From: Betaproteobacteria bacterium
Lineage (GTDB): Bacteria; Pseudomonadota; Gammaproteobacteria; Burkholderiales; Usitatibacteraceae
Reading direction: 5' to 3'
DNA length: 64,000 nucleotides
Assembly: GCA_016709665.1 (NCBI GenBank)
Contig: JADJMI010000010.1
Location: 1-64,000 of the forward strand
The translations under genes were made by a program, and so were the position numbers. Positions within the stretch are counted from its first letter, which is position 1. Each line of letters opens with the position of its first letter. Positions 59,805 to 64,000 of this stretch are shown piece by piece. The notes beneath the pieces were generated by a model that saw nothing but the letters and a program-made list of their open reading frames with translations, was not told where the DNA came from and made no database searches.

Positions 59805-61961
59805 TCAAGCCCACTTGCCCTTCGACAGGGGCAGGACACGCGGCCGCTTGCCCGTGAGCACGGCCACCGCGTTGGCCACGGCGGGGCCGACGGGAGGCGT
59901 CCCCGGCTCGCCGACGCCCGTGGGCTTGTCGAGCGTCGAGGGCACGAGGTGCACCTCGATCTTCGGCGTCTCGTTGATGCGCAGGACGCCGTAGTTGTGG
60001 AAGTTGGACTGCTGCACCTGCCCGTCCTTGAGGGTGATCTCGGATTGCAGGACGGCGGACAGCCCGTACACGATGGCGCTCTGCACCTGCGCCTCGACGG
60101 TGAGCGGGTTCACCACCACGCCGCAGTCGAGCGCCGCCACGACGCGGTGCACCTTCACGGCGCCGCCTTCGATCGAGACCTCCGCCACCTGCGCGCACAC
60201 GCTCCCGAAGGATTCGTGCACGGCGATGCCGCGCGCCCGCCCCTTGGGCAGGGGCTTGCCCCAGCCGGCCTTGGCCGCCGCCGTTTCCAGCACGGCCACA
60301 TGCCGCGGATGCTTGGCGAGAAGCGCCTTGCGGAACGCCACGGGATCCTGCCCGGCGGCCGCGGCCAGCTCGTCGACCATCGTTTCCATCACGAAGGCCG
60401 TGTGGGTATGTCCCACGGAGCGCCACCACAAGGACGGGATGGCCGACTTTGTCGTGTGCAGCGTCACGCCCAGGTTGGCGAGTTCGTACGGCGAATCGGA
60501 TACGCCCTCCACGGACGTATGGTCGATGCCATCCTTCACCAGGAAACCCTCGAACGGCGTGCCCGCGATGATCGACTGGCCCACGATGACGTGGTTCCAG
60601 CCGACGACCTTGCCCTGGGCGTCGATGCCCGCGTCGACGCGATGCACGTAGGCCGGTCGGTAGAAGCCGCCCTTGATGTCGTCCTCGCGCGTCCAGATGA
60701 GCTTCACCGGGACCTTGATCTCCTTGGCGATCTCGCAGGCCTCGACGATGTAGTCCGACACCGGGTTCGCGCGCCGGCCGAAGCCGCCGCCCGCCGCCAT
60801 CGTGTGCAGCTTCACCTTTTCCGGGGCGAGGCCGAACACCTTCGCCGCCGCGCCCTGGTCCATCATCTGGAACTGCGAGCCCGCCCAGATCTCCGCCTCG
60901 GCACCGCGGAATTCCACGGTGCAGTTGAGCGGCTCCATCGGCGCGTGGGCGAGGAACGGGAACTCGTACTCGGCGCTCACCGTCTTCGCGGCGGTCTTGA
61001 TCGCGTTCGGGTCGGCCGCCTTCTTCGCCGAGGGGCCGGGCTGCTTCGCGAGTTCCTTGTATTGCGCGGTGAGCTTGTCCGAGGACACCTTGAGCGCCTC
61101 GGGGATGTCCCACTGCACCTCGAGCGCGTCGCGGCCCTTCTTGGCCGCCCAGAAGCTCTTGCCCACGACGGCGACGCCGCCGGAAATCTCCACCACGTGC
61201 GTCACGCCGGCGATGCCCTTCACCTTCTCCGCGTTGATGCCCGCCACCCTCGCGCCGAATACCGGCGGATGCAGGACGAGGGCCACGTGCAGGTTGGGGC
61301 GCTTCACGTCCATGCCGAAGACGGTCTTCGCGTCGACCTTCTCCTGCGAATCGATGCGCTTCGTGGCCTTGCCGATGAGCTTCCAGTCCTTCGGCGCCTT
61401 GAGGGCGACCTTCTCCGGCACCGGCATCTTCGCCGCGGCCTCGGCAAGCTGGCCGAAGGTGGCCTTCCTGCCTCCCGGACCGGTGACGAGGCCCTTGTCG
61501 GCCTTGCACGCCTCCGGCTTCACTTTCCACTGCGCGGCGGCGGCGGAGACCAGCATCGTGCGCGCCTGGGCGCCGACGGTGCGGAATTGTTCCCACGAAT
61601 TGGAGACGCTCGACGAGCCGCCCGTGCCCTGCATGCCGAAGGCGAGGTTGGCGAACTCCGGGCCGGCCGGGGCGAGCTCGGCCTTCACCTTCGTCCAGTC
61701 GCAGGCGAGTTCCTCGGCGATGAGCATCGGCAGGGACGTGGTGACGCCCTGGCCGAACTCGAGGTGCTTCACGATCACGGTGACGGTGCCGTCCTTGCCG
61801 ATGCGCAGGAACGCGTTGGGATGCACGGGCTTGGGAGTGCCCTGCGCGAAGGCGCGGCCGCCCTTCTCCGGCAGCCAGAAGCCGATGACGAGGGCGCCCG
61901 CGACGGCGGCGGACGACTGGAGGAAGCGGCGGCGCGAGGCGTCGTTCACGGTCTTGTCCAA
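59805..61961 (-). CDS. Molybdopterin-binding large subunit of an aldehyde/isoquinoline oxidoreductase (IorB-like)
   Basis: 718 residues. The N-terminal SRRRFLQSSAAVAGALVIGF is a Tat signal, so the enzyme is periplasmic. GKDGTVTVIVKHLEFGQG, GTGGSSSVSNSW, AAGGGFGRRANPVSDY and VGEPGTPPVGPAVANAV are family blocks of the IorB/CoxL type with cofactor contacts. It follows its [2Fe-2S] partner with a 9-base gap. The substrate is unknown. Confidence 0.92.
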   Translation of the reverse strand: MDKTVNDASRRRFLQSSAAVAGALVIGFWLPEKGGRAFAQGTPKPVHPNAFLRIGKDGTVTVIVKHLEFGQGVTTSLPMLIAEELACDWTKVKAELAPAGPEFANLAFGMQGTGGSSSVSNSWEQFRTVGAQARTMLVSAAAAQWKVKPEACKADKGLVTGPGGRKATFGQLAEAAAKMPVPEKVALKAPKDWKLIGKATKRIDSQEKVDAKTVFGMDVKRPNLHVALVLHPPVFGARVAGINAEKVKGIAGVTHVVEISGGVAVVGKSFWAAKKGRDALEVQWDIPEALKVSSDKLTAQYKELAKQPGPSAKKAADPNAIKTAAKTVSAEYEFPFLAHAPMEPLNCTVEFRGAEAEIWAGSQFQMMDQGAAAKVFGLAPEKVKLHTMAAGGGFGRRANPVSDYIVEACEIAKEIKVPVKLIWTREDDIKGGFYRPAYVHRVDAGIDAQGKVVGWNHVIVGQSIIAGTPFEGFLVKDGIDHTSVEGVSDSPYELANLGVTLHTTKSAIPSLWWRSVGHTHTAFVMETMVDELAAAAGQDPVAFRKALLAKHPRHVAVLETAAAKAGWGKPLPKGRARGIAVHESFGSVCAQVAEVSIEGGAVKVHRVVAALDCGVVVNPLTVEAQVQSAIVYGLSAVLQSEITLKDGQVQQSNFHNYGVLRINETPKIEVHLVPSTLDKPTGVGEPGTPPVGPAVANAVAVLTGKRPRVLPLSKGKWA

Positions 61962-61970
61962 GTCGTGCTC

Positions 61971-62441
61971 CTAGCGCTTGCCGCCGAGGGAGGCGGCGGC
62001 GGTCTTGATGGCCTCGCGAATGCGCGGGTAGGTGCCGCAGCGGCAGAGGTTGCCCTCCATCGCGTCGTCGATCTGCGCGTCCGTGGGCGCCTTGTTCTTC
62101 GCGAGCAGCGCGACGGCCGACATGATCTGGCCGGGCTGGCAGTAGCCGCACTGCACCACGTCCTTGTCGACCCACGCGGCCTTCACGGCCTTCACGACGG
62201 GATTCGAGGGCGTGAGGCCCTCGATGGTGTTCACGTTCTTGCCGGCCACGGCCGACACCTTGATGGAACAGGCGCGCTCCGCCTCGCCGGCGATGTGCAC
62301 GGTGCAGGCGCCGCACTGGGCGCGGCCGCAGCCGAACTTGGTGCCCGTGAGCCCCAGGTTGTCGCGCAGCACCCACAGCAGGGGCGTGTCGGGGTCGTTG
62401 GCGAACTGCACGGGCTCGCCGTTCACGAAGAACTTGATCAT
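61971..62441 (-). CDS. (2Fe-2S)-binding subunit of the molybdenum hydroxylase (IorA-like)
   Basis: 156 residues. The plant-type cluster has CGRAQCGAC plus C58; the second cluster has CGYCQPG and CRCGTYPRI. It has no signal peptide and is probably exported with the Tat-carrying large subunit. It is the first gene of the run iorA, iorB, small membrane protein, hydrolase, xdhC, mocA. Confidence 0.95.
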   Translation of the reverse strand: MIKFFVNGEPVQFANDPDTPLLWVLRDNLGLTGTKFGCGRAQCGACTVHIAGEAERACSIKVSAVAGKNVNTIEGLTPSNPVVKAVKAAWVDKDVVQCGYCQPGQIMSAVALLAKNKAPTDAQIDDAMEGNLCRCGTYPRIREAIKTAAASLGGKR

Positions 62442-62543
62442 GGCGGAATGTCCTTGGGAGATGCGGCGCGGGGCACCCGCGCGCGAAGGCCGCCATTATC
62501 GCCGATTTGCTATCATTCGCACCGCCTCCGAAAGCCCCGTGCC

Positions 62544-62990
62544 ATGCCCCGCAGCCGCAAGATCTTCCCCACCCCGGACGACGCCGAGATCGCCTTCTAC
62601 GACGCCTTCGAGCGCGGCGACCTCGCCGCCATGATGGTCGTCTGGGCCGAGGACGACGACGTCGTGTGCATCCATCCCTCCGGCCCGCGCCTCGTCGGCT
62701 TCGACGCCGTGCGCGACAGCTGGATGCAGATCTTCACCGGCTCGGTGAAGATGCAGGTGCGCGTGGAGCAGACGCGCCGCCTCGACGGCACATCGGTTGC
62801 CGTGCGGTCGGTGATCGAGTCGATCTCCGCGCCGGGCCACGAGGGCACGCCCCAGCGCGTGGCCGCCACCAACGTCTACGTGCTCACCGACGCCGGCTGG
62901 CGCATGGCGATGCACCACGCCTCGCCGCCGGAAGTGCTCGACGCCCCGCCGGAAGACGACGAGGACGACGAGCCGCACACGCTGCACTGA
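62544..62990 (+). CDS. SnoaL/NTF2-like domain protein
   Basis: 148 residues. EIAFYDAFERGDLAAMMVVW, IHPSGPRLVGFDAVRDSW and NVYVLTDAGWRMAMHHAS are the pattern of the SnoaL_3/DUF4440-like cone fold. The C-terminus is very acidic (PPEDDEDDE). A TATCAT -10-like element at 62511-62516 precedes it. No ligand or reaction can be given. Confidence 0.82.
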   Translation: MPRSRKIFPTPDDAEIAFYDAFERGDLAAMMVVWAEDDDVVCIHPSGPRLVGFDAVRDSWMQIFTGSVKMQVRVEQTRRLDGTSVAVRSVIESISAPGHEGTPQRVAATNVYVLTDAGWRMAMHHASPPEVLDAPPEDDEDDEPHTLH

Positions 62991-63008
62991 CGGCGCGCGC
63001 CGCCGCCC

Positions 63009-64000
63009 TCACTCCAGCCGGAACGTCCCGCGCACGCGCGGCTCGCCGCCCGCCCCGCTCGCCTCGAGCACCGCGGGGTCCAGCGGGTCGAGCGTCCACG
63101 CGAAGCGCGAGGAACCCGACTCGGCCACGCACCCCCCCGCCTCCGAATACCGCGACCCGAAAAGGGGCAGCGTATCGGTAGGCGCCGGCAGCCCCTGCGG
63201 GTGCGAGAAATGGACCAGCCGGTTCTGGCCGCGCAGGTAGAGGACCTGCCGGGGGAGGCGATTCTGGAAGAGATCCGGCGCGGCGAGGTAGGCGCGGCCC
63301 GTGCAATCGGAAGAGAGGTACCGCAGCACGCCGGGATCGTCCGCGACGAACCGCCCGTCCAGACGGAAGCGGAACAGGTAGCCTTCCTTCACCGCCGTGA
63401 ACGTGTCGTCGGCGAATCCGACCAGGCTGCCGATCACCGTGCCGAGGTTGTTCACGATGAGGACGCCGCCGCCTCCGCGCGGGCCTGCGGGGCCTGCGGG
63501 GCCTGCGGGACCTGCCGCACCGGCCGGGCCGGCGGGACCGGTCGCGCCGATGGGGCCGGCAGGGCCGACGGGGCCGGAGGCACCGACCGGACCGGCGGGA
63601 CCCATCGGACCGGCGGAGCCCGTGGCGCCGGTCGCCCCGACGGGACCCACGGGGCCGGCGGTCCCGAGCGTCAGCCAGAATTCGTCACCGCGCCCGCCGC
63701 CGCCACCGCCGCCACCGCCACCCCCTCTTCCCCGGGAAAGCGAAAGCGACAGGAGGTAACTCCCCGGCGCGAGCCCGGGCGGCAGGAGCGCCTCGATCCG
63801 CGTCGCGCTCGCGCTCGTCACCACGAGGGGCGTGGCGATTCCGCCGAGGGTGAGACGCGGCGTGCCGTCGTCGAGATCGGTTCCCGTGATCGCGATCGAC
63901 ACGCCCGCGGGGTCGGCGCGGGCCTCGAGGATGACGGGGTCGGCCGCGATGGCCGGCGTGGAAAGGGCGAGGGCGATCGCGGCGGCGAGCGCGCGGACGC
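63009..64000 (-). CDS. Secreted collagen-repeat protein (5' end beyond the window)
   Basis: The frame is open to the window edge. Codons near 63938-63990 encode a signal peptide (LAAAIALALSTPAIA) and then an Ig/TIG-like domain (LTLGGIATPLVVTSASATRIE). A poly-Gly run (11 residues) precedes a block of Gly-X-Y repeats (GPVGPAGPIGATGPAG type), about 63480-63670. The C-terminal domain (TVIGSLVGFADDTFTAV, YLSSDCTGRAYLAAP) resembles those of other bacterial collagen-like surface proteins. It is 19 bases from the SnoaL gene, convergent. Function is probably at the cell surface; this is inference. Confidence 0.8.
   Translation of the reverse strand, partial: VRALAAAIALALSTPAIAADPVILEARADPAGVSIAITGTDLDDGTPRLTLGGIATPLVVTSASATRIEALLPPGLAPGSYLLSLSLSRGRGGGGGGGGGGGRGDEFWLTLGTAGPVGPVGATGATGSAGPMGPAGPVGASGPVGPAGPIGATGPAGPAGAAGPAGPAGPAGPRGGGGVLIVNNLGTVIGSLVGFADDTFTAVKEGYLFRFRLDGRFVADDPGVLRYLSSDCTGRAYLAAPDLFQNRLPRQVLYLRGQNRLVHFSHPQGLPAPTDTLPLFGSRYSEAGGCVAESGSSRFAWTLDPLDPAVLEASGAGGEPRVRGTFRLE

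Noticed and set aside
63397..63759. Plus-strand collagen-like open frame
   Set aside because: It is the complement of the Gly-X-Y repeats of the minus-strand gene; Gly/Pro codons read similarly on the other strand. Only the minus strand has a signal peptide and flanking domains.

Overview
The window is high-GC DNA from a betaproteobacterium. The main evidence is one long minus-strand run with the order ndk, rlmN, pilF, rodZ, ispG, hisS, yfgM, bamB, der, hfq, hflX, hflK, hflC, a DUF2065 gene, hisZ, purA. The presence of hisZ and the short or overlapping junctions fit that class. No phage, insertion sequence or CRISPR array was seen.

Layout. 1-7102 (+): the end of a non-ribosomal peptide synthetase entering from outside the window, a TIGR04325-type methyltransferase and three hydrolases. 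7099-8100 (-): a JmjC/cupin-like oxygenase. 8113-13926 (-): an M16 peptidase, rlmB and rnr. 13920-14112 (+): tRNA-Leu(CAG) with its promoter and terminator. 14138-29923 (-): the housekeeping run (nucleotide synthesis, membrane proteolysis, Hfq, ribosome assembly, outer membrane assembly, isoprenoids, cell shape, pili). 29952-32338 (-): tilS and accA. 32438-34273 (+): cobalamin adenosyltransferase, ECF sigma factor and anti-sigma factor. 34270-37513 (-): two adjacent DAHP synthases and a cobalamin-type binding protein, behind a leader that looks like an aromatic amino acid attenuator. 37579-47474: a small secreted protein, msrB, tldD, a nitrilase, yhdP and glnE. 47475-48139: no gene; two large structured inverted-repeat elements. 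48140-56074: adenylate cyclase, ilvE, a zinc-finger protein, waaF and an operon of exported proteins. 56082-62441 (-): small membrane proteins and a molybdenum hydroxylase cluster (mocA, xdhC, iorB, iorA). 62544-64000: a SnoaL-like protein and a collagen-repeat secreted protein running off the end.

Many genes, including essential ones (purA, hflC) and rnr, are split by single-base shifts, often at short homopolymers. I read these as mostly sequence errors, so coordinates given for broken genes span the whole reconstructed gene.

The three strongest observations are the attenuator leader before the DAHP synthases, the pair of folded repeats with compensatory changes after glnE, and the odd hisS start with two long C tracts.
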